From Proteiniphilum saccharofermentans (GTDB lineage Bacteria; Bacteroidota; Bacteroidia; Bacteroidales; Dysgonomonadaceae): a DNA stretch of 64,000 nucleotides. The DNA is taken from contig NZ_LT605205.1 of assembly GCF_900095135.1 (NCBI RefSeq), positions 2,294,001-2,358,000 of the forward strand, read 5' to 3'. The notes beneath the pieces were generated by a model. The model was not told the origin of the DNA, ran no database searches, and worked only from the letters and a program-made list of their open reading frames with translations. Shown in pieces: positions 19,150-31,566 of the stretch. The first letter of the stretch is position 1; each line of letters starts with the position of its first letter. Position numbers and translations under genes: made by a program.

Positions 19150-21693
19150 TTATTCGATATCAGTGTTTGTTTCTTCCGTTTCTCCAGATATATTTTCCAT
19201 ATCTCCTATTTCTTCAATCTCTTCTTCATCGGAATTTACTTTACAAACAGAAGCGATCTGATCGTTCCTTTTTTCCAAATTGATGAGACGGACACCTTGT
19301 GTGGCACGCCCCATAATACGAAGGTCGGAAATTTTCACACGTATTGTAACGCCAGACTTGTTAATTATCATTAAATCATTGTCATCCGTTACACTTTTGA
19401 TAGCGACCAACTTACCGGTTTTCTCAGTCACATTGAGTGTTTTCACACCTTTTCCGCCCCTGCGGGTAATCCGGTATACCGGTTCGCCGTCCTCGTCATT
19501 CAGTTTTGTCCTTTTACCGAATCCCTGTTCCGATACCACCAGGATAGTATCTTCCGAGTCCGGCTTCATACAGATCATGCCTATTATGCAATCCTGGCCG
19601 TCGTCATCCAATGTCATACCTCTTACTCCGGTAGCGGTCCGGCCCATGGGCCGGACATCCTTTTCGGCAAATCGTATGGCGCGTCCGTTGCGGTTTGCCA
19701 GGATCACATGCTGGTTACCGTCGGTCAGACGTACCGATATTACCCTGTCATCTTCACGGATGGTAATTGCGTTCACCCCATTCTGCCTTGGCCTTGAATA
19801 AGCTTCAAGCGGCGTTTTCTTTACTATCCCCTGCTGGGTACAGAAAAGCAGGTTGTGGGAATTGATATACTCCTTATCCTGTAATGTCTCTACCCGGACA
19901 AATGCATTGACAGCATCATCCGAATCAATATTCAACAGATTCTGTATAGCCCTTCCTTTCGAATTTTTGGTTCCTTCCGGTATCTCAAAAACACGCAGCC
20001 AGTAACATTTTCCTTTCTGGGTGAAGAAAAGCATATAATTATGGGTAGTGGCGGGATAGATATATTCCACGAAATCCTCTTCGCGGGTATCGGTCCCCCT
20101 GACCCCTACTCCACCTCGGTTCTGTGTATGGAAGTCAGCCAGAGGAGTACGTTTGATATAACCCATATGAGAGATGGTGATAACCATATCTTCATTGGCA
20201 TAGAAGTCTTCAGGATTCATCTCTTCCGAAGCGAAGATGATTTCCGAGCGGCGTCCATCACCATATTTCTCACGGATCTCAATCAACTCATCTTTGATCA
20301 CTTTCATTCGAAGTTCTTCATTGACCAGTATTTCATTAAGATAAGCGATCAGTTTCTGTATCTCTTCGAACTCTGCGCGTAATTTATCCTGCTCCAGGCC
20401 GGTCAGTTGCCTCAATCGCATTTCTACAATGGCTCGCGACTGTATCTCGCTGAGGTTGAACCGATCCATCAGTCGCTGGATAGCTTCCTGCGGAGTCGAA
20501 GAACTACGGATAATGGCAATTACTTCGTCGATGTTGTCTGAAGCGATGATCAGCCCCTGCAGGATATGAGCACGCTCTTCGGCTTTGCGCAATTCAAATT
20601 TTGTCCGCCGGATCACTACATCGATGCGGTGTTCGACGAAGAGTTCAATCATCCGTTTGAGCGACAATAATTCCGGACGCCCCTTCACCAGCGCGATACT
20701 GTTGACGCTGAATGATGATTGCAATGCCGTCAGCTTATACAGTTTATTCAATACGACATTGGCATTGCCATCACGTTTGATATCCACCACAATACGCATA
20801 CCATCCCTGTCCGACTCGTCGTTGACATTGGAAATGCCGTCGATCCTCTTATCTGATACCAGATCGGCAATATGCTTGATGAGATCGGCTTTATTGACCA
20901 GGTAAGGAATTTCGGAGATGATGATCTTATCGTGGGTCTTACCCGTCTCAATCTCCGCTTTCCCGCGCATTACAATACGTCCCCTCCCCGTCTCGAACGC
21001 CTCTTCCACGCCTTTATAACCATAAATATAGCCTCCGGTAGGAAAATCGGGCGCTTTGATATAGTGCATCAACCCTTGGGTATCGATATCCCTGTCATCG
21101 ATATAGGCGATAATGCCATTGATACATTCGGTAAGATTATGAGGGGCTATATTGGTAGCCATTCCCACGGCAATCCCCGATGAACCGTTGATAAGCAGAT
21201 TGGGGATCCGGGTGGGAAGCACCGACGGTTCCAGTAGGGTGTCATCGAAGTTCAACTGAAAATCGACCGTCTCTTTATCGATATCCCTGAGCATTTCCTC
21301 CGCCAGCCTGTTCAACCGGGCTTCGGTATACCTCATGGCTGCGGGACTGTCACCATCGACACTACCCATGTTACCCTGTCCGTCCACCAGCGTATAACGC
21401 ATGCTCCAATGCTGTGCAAGGCGTACCATGGCATTGTATACTGAGGAGTCGCCATGAGGATGGTATTTACCCAGTACCTCGCCGACAATTCTCGCGGATT
21501 TTTTGTGGGGTTTATCGGCCGTGTTATTCAAATCCGACATACCATAAAGGATACGGCGATGCACCGGCTTAAAGCCGTCACGTACGTCAGGCAGCGCCCG
21601 AGAAACAATAACCGACATCGAATAATCGATGTACGACGACTTCATTTCATCTTCGATATTGATCTTGATGATTCTGTCTTGCTGATCAATCAT
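19150..21693 (-). CDS. gyrA: DNA gyrase subunit A
   Basis: Breakage-reunion subunit of gyrase, which introduces negative supercoils with GyrB. The catalytic Tyr122 is in AMRYTEARL, and numbering matches E. coli exactly. The quinolone region reads HGDSSVYN, with Ser83 and Asn87. Six GyrA C-terminal beta-pinwheel blades follow, including the GyrA-box-like [10 protein letters not shown]. The acidic tail is Glu/Asp-rich. The 847-residue length is normal. gyrB is not in the window. A promoter candidate lies at 21785-21816, just before the IS30 element. Confidence 0.97.
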   Translation of the reverse strand: MIDQQDRIIKINIEDEMKSSYIDYSMSVIVSRALPDVRDGFKPVHRRILYGMSDLNNTADKPHKKSARIVGEVLGKYHPHGDSSVYNAMVRLAQHWSMRYTLVDGQGNMGSVDGDSPAAMRYTEARLNRLAEEMLRDIDKETVDFQLNFDDTLLEPSVLPTRIPNLLINGSSGIAVGMATNIAPHNLTECINGIIAYIDDRDIDTQGLMHYIKAPDFPTGGYIYGYKGVEEAFETGRGRIVMRGKAEIETGKTHDKIIISEIPYLVNKADLIKHIADLVSDKRIDGISNVNDESDRDGMRIVVDIKRDGNANVVLNKLYKLTALQSSFSVNSIALVKGRPELLSLKRMIELFVEHRIDVVIRRTKFELRKAEERAHILQGLIIASDNIDEVIAIIRSSSTPQEAIQRLMDRFNLSEIQSRAIVEMRLRQLTGLEQDKLRAEFEEIQKLIAYLNEILVNEELRMKVIKDELIEIREKYGDGRRSEIIFASEEMNPEDFYANEDMVITISHMGYIKRTPLADFHTQNRGGVGVRGTDTREEDFVEYIYPATTHNYMLFFTQKGKCYWLRVFEIPEGTKNSKGRAIQNLLNIDSDDAVNAFVRVETLQDKEYINSHNLLFCTQQGIVKKTPLEAYSRPRQNGVNAITIREDDRVISVRLTDGNQHVILANRNGRAIRFAEKDVRPMGRTATGVRGMTLDDDGQDCIIGMICMKPDSEDTILVVSEQGFGKRTKLNDEDGEPVYRITRRGGKGVKTLNVTEKTGKLVAIKSVTDDNDLMIINKSGVTIRVKISDLRIMGRATQGVRLINLEKRNDQIASVCKVNSDEEEIEEIGDMENISGETEETNTDIE

Positions 21694-21784
21694 ATTACAA
21701 AGTGATTTTTCTCTTTAACTAATATTTCTATGTAGTTTATTTACAGATTAGTAATTACTTTAAATTTTCCAAAATTTGGACAGA

Positions 21785-21816
21785 CTAAGGTACAACTTTT
21801 TTCCCGATTTAACAAA
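21785..21816 (-). promoter_or_regulatory. Putative gyrA promoter
   Basis: On the minus strand: TTTG (21816-21813), 20 nt, TACCTTAG (21792-21785), one base off the -7 consensus. The IS30 end lies only about 40 nt further upstream, so the insertion spared this promoter. Confidence 0.5.
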
Positions 21817-21863
21817 AAAAACAGGAAGTTTATTACTCGGCAGAGTCAAGCAGCAAGTGCAAT

Positions 21864-22814
21864 TTACATTAATTGTTTGTAAAACTCAACTTTGGGTGTG
21901 TTAAAGTCCAATTTTTTCCTCGGTCTTTCATTCAGCCTGTGCTGTATCCGCTTCAATCTGTCGGGTGGATAGTCCTTGAAGGACGCCCCCTTGGGGATGT
22001 ATTGCCGGATGAGCTTGTTCGCGTTTTCGATCGATCCTTTTTGCCATGCCGAATAGGGGTCGGTGAAGTACACCGGGGCTTCCAGCATCTCCGTGATCCG
22101 TTCGTGCGCCGCGAACTCCAAGCCGTTGTCCGTGGTGATCGTCCTTATCACGTCCTTGTAGGGTAGCAACATGCGGCACAGCACCTTGGCCAACCCTTTC
22201 GAGTCCCTTCCGCGGGGCAGTTCCCCGATCATCACGAGGTTCGTCTTCCTTTCCGTCACCGTCAGTATCGCCTCCGACTGGTCGGCCCCTATCATCGTGT
22301 CCATCTCGAAGTCGCCGAAGCGCTTCCCGTCGGCCTCCACGGGCCTTTCCCGGATGCTCCTGCGGTTGGGGATGCCTCTAACGGAGCCCACCGGTCTCTT
22401 GCGGTGCTTGAGCCTGTGACGGCAATGCTTGTAAAGGTCGCCCCCGGCCTTCTTGTCCTCCCGGATCCACTTGTAGATGGTCTCGTGGGAGACCCGGATA
22501 TTCTCCTTCTTTCTCAGGTGTCCGCTGATTTGCCCGGGCGACCAGTCCTTGCGCACGAGCCGGATCACCTTTTGTTTGATCCATTCCGGGGTGGCCCGGT
22601 TGCCGGGCAGGCGTTCCCTTCTCTCCATCGCCATCTCGTGGGCCAGTCGCCACGAGTAGCCCCCGCGCTTGTCCTTGTTGCGCTGCAACTCCCTGGACAC
22701 CGCTGAAGGACTGACACCTATCAAGCTCGCGATCGTCCGCTGGGTGTCACCGTTTTCTAAACCTAAATAAATCGCGTACCTTTGTTCTGAAGTTAACTGT
22801 TTGTATTTTTTCAT
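21864..22814 (-). CDS. IS30-family transposase
   Basis: DDE transposase of about 316 residues. An N-terminal HTH (LTSEQRYAIYLGLENGDTQR, then ASLIGVSPSAVSRELQRN) recognises the ends. The catalytic DDE triad is visible as FEMDTMIG (first Asp), TITTDNGLEF (second Asp) and KGSIENANKLIRQYIPKG (Glu), the last being an IS30 signature. The ATG at 22823 gives three more residues (MLL); the start at 22814 (MKKYKQ) is the usual one. The frame is intact, so the element may still be active. Confidence 0.93.
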   Translation of the reverse strand: MKKYKQLTSEQRYAIYLGLENGDTQRTIASLIGVSPSAVSRELQRNKDKRGGYSWRLAHEMAMERRERLPGNRATPEWIKQKVIRLVRKDWSPGQISGHLRKKENIRVSHETIYKWIREDKKAGGDLYKHCRHRLKHRKRPVGSVRGIPNRRSIRERPVEADGKRFGDFEMDTMIGADQSEAILTVTERKTNLVMIGELPRGRDSKGLAKVLCRMLLPYKDVIRTITTDNGLEFAAHERITEMLEAPVYFTDPYSAWQKGSIENANKLIRQYIPKGASFKDYPPDRLKRIQHRLNERPRKKLDFNTPKVEFYKQLM

Positions 22815-22838
22815 AAGCAACATAATAGTTAATTTTAG

Positions 22839-22860
22839 GGAGACTTCGGTCTCCTTTTTC
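22839..22860 (+). terminator. UUCG hairpin in the IS30 leader, terminator-like on the plus strand
   Basis: GGAGAC-TTCG-GTCTCC followed by TTTTTC on the plus strand: a perfect 6-bp stem with a UUCG tetraloop. On the minus strand the same hairpin lies in the transposase leader without a T tract. A second GC hairpin (GGGGGC/GCCCCC) lies at about 22887-22904. Confidence 0.65.
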
Positions 22861-23030
22861 TTTTATGTTGCTGTCCGACTCTCTTCGGGGGCTTGCGCGC
22901 CCCCGGCCGTTAGGCAAACCCCCGCGGTGTTTTTCATGATTGTTGTGAAGAATCATTTCAAAAAACAACACGTGGATGTTGCACTTCTAAGTTGAACTTA
23001 GGCTCCCTGTTTTTAGTTTTTATTAAACGC

Positions 23031-26330
<3,300 letters not shown>

Positions 26331-26490
26331 AGTAGGTATATTTTATTACAATTATTACGAGGTTGAAGCGCGTTGCGGGTATGTAACCTCCTGACTACTT
26401 TACCACATTTCCACCTCTTTGTATATATTATTAAATAAATATTGTTCTCGCAATGGCATAGTTCAAGTAAACTTGATCTCTACTCATTGC

Positions 26491-28077
26491 TTATCGAAAT
26501 AATTCTTGAAGGATTTCTCCTTCGGCGGCGTTGGGAGCCCGGATACGCAACCGGTATGCTACACTTGGCGCGATTTCGGTCGCTTCAATCGTACGCTCAA
26601 TTCTCTGGGGTTTTATGTCACTCCCGAAGAAAATCACGGGTGCCACAACAGCATTGTTACGCACTCTTACATTCTGATCGGACTGAGGGTCTACTATCCG
26701 CCAACCGGGTTGCAACCGAAGAAACAAATCACCTGATTGTCCTTTATAAAATCCGTTTCTGTAATACTGTACATCCTGGTTATAGGCGCCATGCAGCATC
26801 TGGTAGGAAGTGATCACATCCTGAATGCCGGCCGATTGCACCAGAAACTCGGCAGCCCTCTGTTGAAACTCCCTTAAATCGATCTTTTTGTCTTCCAGCA
26901 ATTTCCTGTCGAAGAAGAATTGCCTGTCATAATATTTCTTGATCCACTGCTCCCTCCCGTAAAGTGCCATCAGATACATATTGAGCAGCGCCTGGCTCCG
27001 TTCGGGATAGAAATCACCACCCGAAGTAACCATCCCGTCGGGAAGAGTCTCCTGCTCATCGAAGTATCCTGTCGAAACGACAAAGATCAGCGTATTCTTA
27101 AGTCCTACGGATGCGTCGATAGCATCGAGCAGCCGTCCCAACTCCTGATCGAGCCGGTAATAGGTATCCTGTATTTCTACGGAATAATTTTTATCCAGTG
27201 CTTTTTCATAATTCCCCGCATAGAAAGTGAGCGCCAGGAAGTCGGGATTCATCCGTTTCCCCAACGATCCCGATTCAAGCAACCTGACCGCCATATCGTT
27301 CACTTCCTTATTCACATAAGGCGATTGTTTGAACAGACGGAAATGGTCTTTTTTATCGGGGCCAAGGTAGTGCTGGAAATTATACCTGTTCCGGGTATAC
27401 GGAAAAGCGTCATACTGGTTCACGTCAATGGCCGGGCGCCATGTAAGACTGTTAATAGTATAGGTGAGCGATTGTCCGCTACGGTTATGTTGATCAATGA
27501 CCGGTTGCCTGTTCTTGTAAAAGGTGGTAGTGGCCCATTTCCCGTTCTCTTCTTCAATCCAGAAGGCACCACTCGCGGCATGTCCTCCGGATGCCAGTGC
27601 CTGGGAGGCATCGGGAGCAAAAGCGAAGATATCCGACTGTCCTCCTGAAGCGATTTTCAGTTCGTCGGCAATGGTAGAAACCTTGACAGGAAGAGGGGAA
27701 AGTTTTTCAGTAGTGAAATTTCCCAGATAATTATCGTCGAAGAAAGAGGATATTTCACGGTTCGAATCTACCAAATACCTGTTCTCAGCCATAATTCCAT
27801 GATAGGAAGGGTTGGCGCCGGTAAAGATGGTCGTAATGGAAGATGCCTTATTCAGATTGGGGAAATCGTAATATACATTACTGTACACAAGGCCGTTATT
27901 CAACAACCTGTTGAATCCCTTGCTCCCGAATTTGTGTCTGAACATCTCCAGATAATCACCCCTGAACTGGTCGATGGTGATTCCCACCACCAGTTTCGGT
28001 ATTTCACCCGAAGGTGTTTGCGCAAAAAGCGTTGTGATTGAAAAAAAAGCAACCAGTGAAGATAGTATTCTAACCAT
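26491..28077 (-). CDS. Alkaline-phosphatase-superfamily protein lacking catalytic residues
   Basis: Exported 528-residue protein (signal peptide ending near TLFAQ) with the overall PafA/nucleotide pyrophosphatase layout. The first metal Asp (Asp36, GITIDQFRGDYL) and the IFTGANPSYHGI segment are kept. At the nucleophile position, however, the sequence is NKASSITTIFTG instead of a TxxGH pattern. The SxxDYxGH ligand motif is replaced by YAGNYEKA and TADHG by VSTGYFD. No HG ligand precedes the final VAPVIFFG. It is therefore probably a pseudoenzyme. It follows lnb by 24 nt and precedes secA. Its function is unknown; similar proteins occur in other Bacteroidales as I recall. Confidence 0.75.
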   Translation of the reverse strand: MVRILSSLVAFFSITTLFAQTPSGEIPKLVVGITIDQFRGDYLEMFRHKFGSKGFNRLLNNGLVYSNVYYDFPNLNKASSITTIFTGANPSYHGIMAENRYLVDSNREISSFFDDNYLGNFTTEKLSPLPVKVSTIADELKIASGGQSDIFAFAPDASQALASGGHAASGAFWIEEENGKWATTTFYKNRQPVIDQHNRSGQSLTYTINSLTWRPAIDVNQYDAFPYTRNRYNFQHYLGPDKKDHFRLFKQSPYVNKEVNDMAVRLLESGSLGKRMNPDFLALTFYAGNYEKALDKNYSVEIQDTYYRLDQELGRLLDAIDASVGLKNTLIFVVSTGYFDEQETLPDGMVTSGGDFYPERSQALLNMYLMALYGREQWIKKYYDRQFFFDRKLLEDKKIDLREFQQRAAEFLVQSAGIQDVITSYQMLHGAYNQDVQYYRNGFYKGQSGDLFLRLQPGWRIVDPQSDQNVRVRNNAVVAPVIFFGSDIKPQRIERTIEATEIAPSVAYRLRIRAPNAAEGEILQELFR

Positions 28078-28101
28078 GCCCGTATTCTGTCATTTACCAA
28101 T

Positions 28102-29409
28102 CTACAATCCACCCCAACCTGCTTTCAGGTGTTTACTTGTGGTGAACTGTTTGTTTTTTAACCGCCTTTTCCTCAATATATAAATGTTTATCCCCGACCT
28201 GAACCACAAACTCATTGAAAATGGGATTGTTGCCAACGGTAATTGCTGTGGTATCAACCACCATAATAAGAGGAAAAGCGTTAAGAGTGCAAAGTTAATA
28301 AAATGATAGAAATAAACTGCCTTATTTGCTGATTTCATCCAGAAGAAAGAAGCAGCAATCAGAGCGAACGGATTCAGCCAGACAAAATTCCAGTTGGGAT
28401 TGGTGGCAGGGTGCTCCGAGAAATACATCAACACCAGGAGTATTATCCCGGCCAATCCGGCAATCACAAACAATACTGTGTCATAAATCCTGGCAAGTTG
28501 GGTCTTATTGAGTTTGATAAGCTGGATCAGGGAGACGATTATGGTAAGCAACAACAATGCGAATGCCGTTAAAATCGGTGTAAATACAACCCCTTCGCTT
28601 TTTTTATTTATCTCTTTGTCAACAGGTAAGAGCATTTCGGTGTTTTTCACCAATGGCACGTTCAATGTATCGCCTCTTTGAATGGTTGCCCCCTCGAAAG
28701 AATCCATCAGATAGTCCGGAATAAACATTTTATCCCTCACATTGATAGTACTGTCGGCCGGACTTCCTATCAGCAGGTCGATACCGAACTTTACCCACGG
28801 ATAACCATCCACACATTCATGCACCAGGTCTCGATAGGATTGGTCTGAGCCGGTCGGAGGGTATTGGATGATTCCTTCCGTATATTCTTCGACCATATCA
28901 CGGGGTCGGGTGGAACAATTATCATAGAAATAGTTGTATCTATACTCCCTGTTTTCAGGCAATACGTTAACCATAAGCGCATGGTACAACTGTTGTTTTT
29001 CAGCCGGCGAGAGGTTCAATTCCTGCTCCACCACCTGCTGTCCCCGGTATCCGTATTCGTTGAGAAATGCCTCAAAGGGAAGGCCACCCAGGATATAATC
29101 CGTTTTTCCACGTATAAAATTATAGATAAAATGGGGTTGTGAGGAATCAAAATAGCCGTAATTGAAAACCTGATCCACGCCGGTAGAATCATCCTGCACA
29201 CGGATGGCAGTATGGCCGAAAAAAGCATATACAGCTCCATACCACGGCGATGCGGTCAACAGGCTTATTTTCGCATTATCATTCAGTTGCACCTGACCCG
29301 GCGCAGGGAGTGATAACAGTATGATAAAAAGAAGCATCAAAGTCTTCTTTTGCCGAATAAAAGTCTGAAACTCCGTACTTACTAAAGATGATTCGATTAT
29401 TCGTTTCAT
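28102..29409 (-). CDS. lnb: Lnb-type lipoprotein N-acyltransferase (DUF4105)
   Basis: Family DUF4105 / Lnb N-terminal periplasmic domain, which in Bacteroides provides the N-acylation of lipoproteins in place of Lnt. The N-terminal signal segment (MLLFIILLSLPAPGQ) is followed by the conserved FFGHTAIRV and YNYFYDNCSTRPRDMV, which hold the His and Cys expected to be catalytic. Five hydrophobic helices fill the C-terminal third (from about residue 265). The ATG at 29409 gives a 24-residue basic extension; an ATG at 29337 is the alternative start. A -7 element lies at 29545-29552. It is likely transcribed together with the pseudo-phosphatase gene. Confidence 0.78.
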   Translation of the reverse strand: MKRIIESSLVSTEFQTFIRQKKTLMLLFIILLSLPAPGQVQLNDNAKISLLTASPWYGAVYAFFGHTAIRVQDDSTGVDQVFNYGYFDSSQPHFIYNFIRGKTDYILGGLPFEAFLNEYGYRGQQVVEQELNLSPAEKQQLYHALMVNVLPENREYRYNYFYDNCSTRPRDMVEEYTEGIIQYPPTGSDQSYRDLVHECVDGYPWVKFGIDLLIGSPADSTINVRDKMFIPDYLMDSFEGATIQRGDTLNVPLVKNTEMLLPVDKEINKKSEGVVFTPILTAFALLLLTIIVSLIQLIKLNKTQLARIYDTVLFVIAGLAGIILLVLMYFSEHPATNPNWNFVWLNPFALIAASFFWMKSANKAVYFYHFINFALLTLFLLLWWLIPQQLPLATIPFSMSLWFRSGINIYILRKRRLKNKQFTTSKHLKAGWGGL

Positions 29410-29544
29410 TGGCTTTTTACTTGTTTATCTGTAAGCCCGGGTATTTTTTCCCCGACATAAAACTGCAGGCGTAAACGGGTGCAAGCAATACCTCTGTTAT
29501 GGTTTTTACATATACGTTTCACATATACGTCCTGTCAGATAAGA

Positions 29545-29574
29545 CAAAAGTACACATTTTTGTGTAAAATCAAT
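29545..29574 (-). promoter_or_regulatory. Putative promoter of the lnb operon
   Basis: On the minus strand: ATTG (29574-29571), 18 nt, TACTTTTG (29552-29545). The -7 is perfect, the spacer one base short. A direct repeat of ACATATACGT (29509-29518 and 29522-29531) lies just downstream of the expected transcription start. Confidence 0.45.
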
Positions 29575-29586
29575 ACATAACTCAAA

Positions 29587-29629
29587 TAACAAATAGCGGC
29601 GATCCCTGTCAGACCGCCGCTATTTGTTA
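29587..29629 (-). terminator. Long perfect hairpin downstream of rpmE
   Basis: A perfect 15-bp stem (TAACAAATAGCGGCG / CGCCGCTATTTGTTA) with a 13-nt loop. It is A/T-rich at its base, so it can terminate in either direction. It lies 27 nt after the rpmE stop and just upstream of the lnb promoter. Confidence 0.75.
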
Positions 29630-29655
29630 CATCATTAATCCTGTGGATACCGGAT

Positions 29656-29913
29656 TTATTTATTCTTGTTACGGTTTCCGTAACGGCTCATAAACTTGTC
29701 AACCCGTCCTGCCGTATCTACCAGTTTTTGTTTTCCGGTATAGAATGGATGTGAAGAACTGGTAATCTCAAGTTTTACCAACGGATAGGTAACACCGTCG
29801 ATTTCGATAGTTTCTTTTGCATTAATAGTAGATCGCGAAATGAAAATCTCTTCATTCGACATATCTTTAAAAACTACCGGACGGTAATTGTTGGGATGGA
29901 TCTCTTTCTTCAT
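29656..29913 (-). CDS. rpmE2: 50S ribosomal protein L31, type B
   Basis: An 85-residue L31 that begins [15 protein letters not shown] and contains [22 protein letters not shown], the family core. It lacks the CxxC zinc-binding pairs of type A L31, so it is the zinc-independent (C-minus) form, normal for Bacteroidota. It has its own leader of about 120 nt from a -7 at 30035-30042, and a strong terminator follows. Confidence 0.96.
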   Translation of the reverse strand: MKKEIHPNNYRPVVFKDMSNEEIFISRSTINAKETIEIDGVTYPLVKLEITSSSHPFYTGKQKLVDTAGRVDKFMSRYGNRNKNK

Positions 29914-30042
29914 ACTGATTTTTATTTTTTCCGGTCGCAGAAGCTGCCGGTCATCAGCTTGTAACGCTTTTTAATGACGACCTTGGACAAACCCCTTTGA
30001 TCCTGCTGTTTGAATATTCTCAATTTTCGGTGTGCAAAGATA
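29914..30042 (-). promoter_or_regulatory. L31 leader with -7 element, short uORF and hairpin
   Basis: A perfect -7 (TATCTTTG) lies at 30042-30035. The leader of about 120 nt has a 10-codon ATG frame (29954-29922) ending 8 nt before rpmE. A hairpin CCGG-CAG-CTT-CTG-CGA-CCGG in the same stretch is followed by AAAAAAT. Autogenous control by L31 is possible but purely inferred. Confidence 0.35.
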
Positions 30043-30176
30043 TGACAATCATTTAAAATAAAAAAATAAATAACACTCTTTTTTCTCCATCCGGGCATTA
30101 TCCCCTACCCTTATGCCTATCATTTGCCACTCATCCCATAAAACGGTGACGGCGCTATGCATTGTTTCCCGATTTT

Positions 30177-31448
30177 CTAATCTATCAGGTCAAAACCACA
30201 GTATGGTACCAATGGAGCCGGAATCCGTATACCCTCCGCTGTCTGATTATTTTCCAGTAACGCAGCCATGATACGCGGCAGGGCCAGAGCGCTACCGTTT
30301 AGGGTATGACAAAGTTCTGTCTTGCGGTCGGCATTCCGGTAACGGCATTTCAAGCGGTTAGCCTGGTAACTCTCGAAATTGGATACCGAGCTCACTTCCA
30401 GCCAACGTTTTTGAGCGGTAGAATAGACTTCGAAGTCGAATGTCAACGCCGAAGTAAAACTGATATCTCCTCCACAAAGGCGCAGGATACGCCATGGGAG
30501 TTCCAGCTTTTCGACCAGCGTCTGCACATAACTGACCATTTCATCGAGGCGTTCATAAGAATTTTCCGGCTTGTCGATACAGACGATTTCCACCTTGTCG
30601 AACTGGTGCAAGCGGTTCAACCCTCGTACATCTTTCCCATAGGAACCGGCTTCACGGCGGAAACAAGCTGAATAGGCGGTATTTTTGACAGGGAGTTCCT
30701 TTTCTTCGAGGATCACATCCCGATAAATATTGGTTACCGGTACCTCAGCCGTAGGAATAAGATAAAGGTCATCCAATCCCACATGGTACATTTGTCCTTC
30801 TTTGTCGGGCAACTGTCCTGTTCCGAAACCGGAATCGCTGTTGACCAGATAAGGAGGTTGCACTTCAGTGAATCCCGCATCACGTGCATTGTCCAGGAAA
30901 AAGTTGATCAGGGCGCGTTGAAGCCGTGCTCCTCTCCCTTTATACACAGGAAAGCCGGCACCGGTAATCTTTACCCCCAACTCGAAATCGATCAGGTCAT
31001 ACTTCTTAGCCAGCTCCCAATGCGGAAGGGCATTATCACCGAGCGACGGAATTTCTCCTCCGCTCCGTTCCACCGGATTATCTTCGGCAGTCCGTCCTTC
31101 CGGTACAGAATCGTGCGGCAGGTTGGGAATAGTGACCAGCAGGGACTCTATCTTCTGTTCTGCATCTTTCAGTGTTTCACCCAACTCTCCGGAGGTCTCT
31201 TTCAGCACTCGCACCTTCTCACGTGCAATAGCCGCTTCTTCCTTGTTTCCCTCTTTCATCAATTGACCGATGGACTTGGAAATAGTGTTGATCTCGCCAA
31301 GGATAGCATCGAGATGGGTTTGCGTCTTGCGTCTTGTATTATCCAGATCGATGATCTGACTGATAACTTCCCGGCCATCGAAATGTTTCTTTGATAGCTG
31401 CCGTATAATCTCTTCCGGGTTTTCGTTGATTCTTCTGAGTGTAAGCAT
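30177..31448 (-). CDS. serS: Seryl-tRNA synthetase
   Basis: Class II synthetase charging tRNA-Ser and tRNA-Sec. The N-terminal coiled-coil arm (about residues 30-105) is rich in Lys and Glu. Motif 2 appears as FRREAGSYGKDVRGLNRLHQF near residue 270 and motif 3 as GSALALPRIMAALLEN near residue 390. The 423-residue length is normal. A perfect -7 (TAACTTTG, 31475-31468) sits about 20 nt upstream of the ATG, giving a very short leader. Confidence 0.96.
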   Translation of the reverse strand: MLTLRRINENPEEIIRQLSKKHFDGREVISQIIDLDNTRRKTQTHLDAILGEINTISKSIGQLMKEGNKEEAAIAREKVRVLKETSGELGETLKDAEQKIESLLVTIPNLPHDSVPEGRTAEDNPVERSGGEIPSLGDNALPHWELAKKYDLIDFELGVKITGAGFPVYKGRGARLQRALINFFLDNARDAGFTEVQPPYLVNSDSGFGTGQLPDKEGQMYHVGLDDLYLIPTAEVPVTNIYRDVILEEKELPVKNTAYSACFRREAGSYGKDVRGLNRLHQFDKVEIVCIDKPENSYERLDEMVSYVQTLVEKLELPWRILRLCGGDISFTSALTFDFEVYSTAQKRWLEVSSVSNFESYQANRLKCRYRNADRKTELCHTLNGSALALPRIMAALLENNQTAEGIRIPAPLVPYCGFDLID

Positions 31449-31467
31449 AAAACTGTTAATTGACCCG

Positions 31468-31475
31468 CAAAGTTA
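31468..31475 (-). promoter_or_regulatory. Putative serS -7 element
   Basis: TAACTTTG on the minus strand, exact TAnnTTTG. It comes directly after the terminator at 31476-31506. No -33 TTTG is visible at 19-21 nt. Confidence 0.4.
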
Positions 31476-31506
31476 CAAAAATTCCGGCATGGTGAAGTTG
31501 CCGGAA
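31476..31506 (-). terminator. Terminator between the 45-residue membrane protein gene and serS
   Basis: Minus strand: perfect 8-bp stem TTCCGGCA / TGCCGGAA with a 9-nt loop, followed by TTTTTG. It would end transcription of the small gene at 31567-31704. Confidence 0.75.
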
Positions 31507-31566
31507 CAAAATTTAATTCGGGGTGTCAATAGAGAACGTCAAAAAAATGACGTCATAAAGAAAGGT

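Larger units (their letters stand above)
21855..22986 (-). mobile_element. IS30-family insertion sequence
   Basis: About 1.13 kb bounded by an imperfect terminal inverted repeat that begins AAGTGCAA at both ends (21855-21862 and, inverted, 22979-22986). It carries one transposase gene and a structured leader with two hairpins. The inside is clearly more G+C-rich than the flanks. I could not identify a convincing target-site duplication, so the exact ends carry an error of a few bases. It lies 43 nt beyond the secA stop and about 160 nt upstream of gyrA, disrupting neither. Confidence 0.75.

Noticed and set aside
22171-22706. Plus-strand frames over the IS30 transposase
   Set aside because: They are antisense shadows of high-G+C transposase codons, common in such elements.
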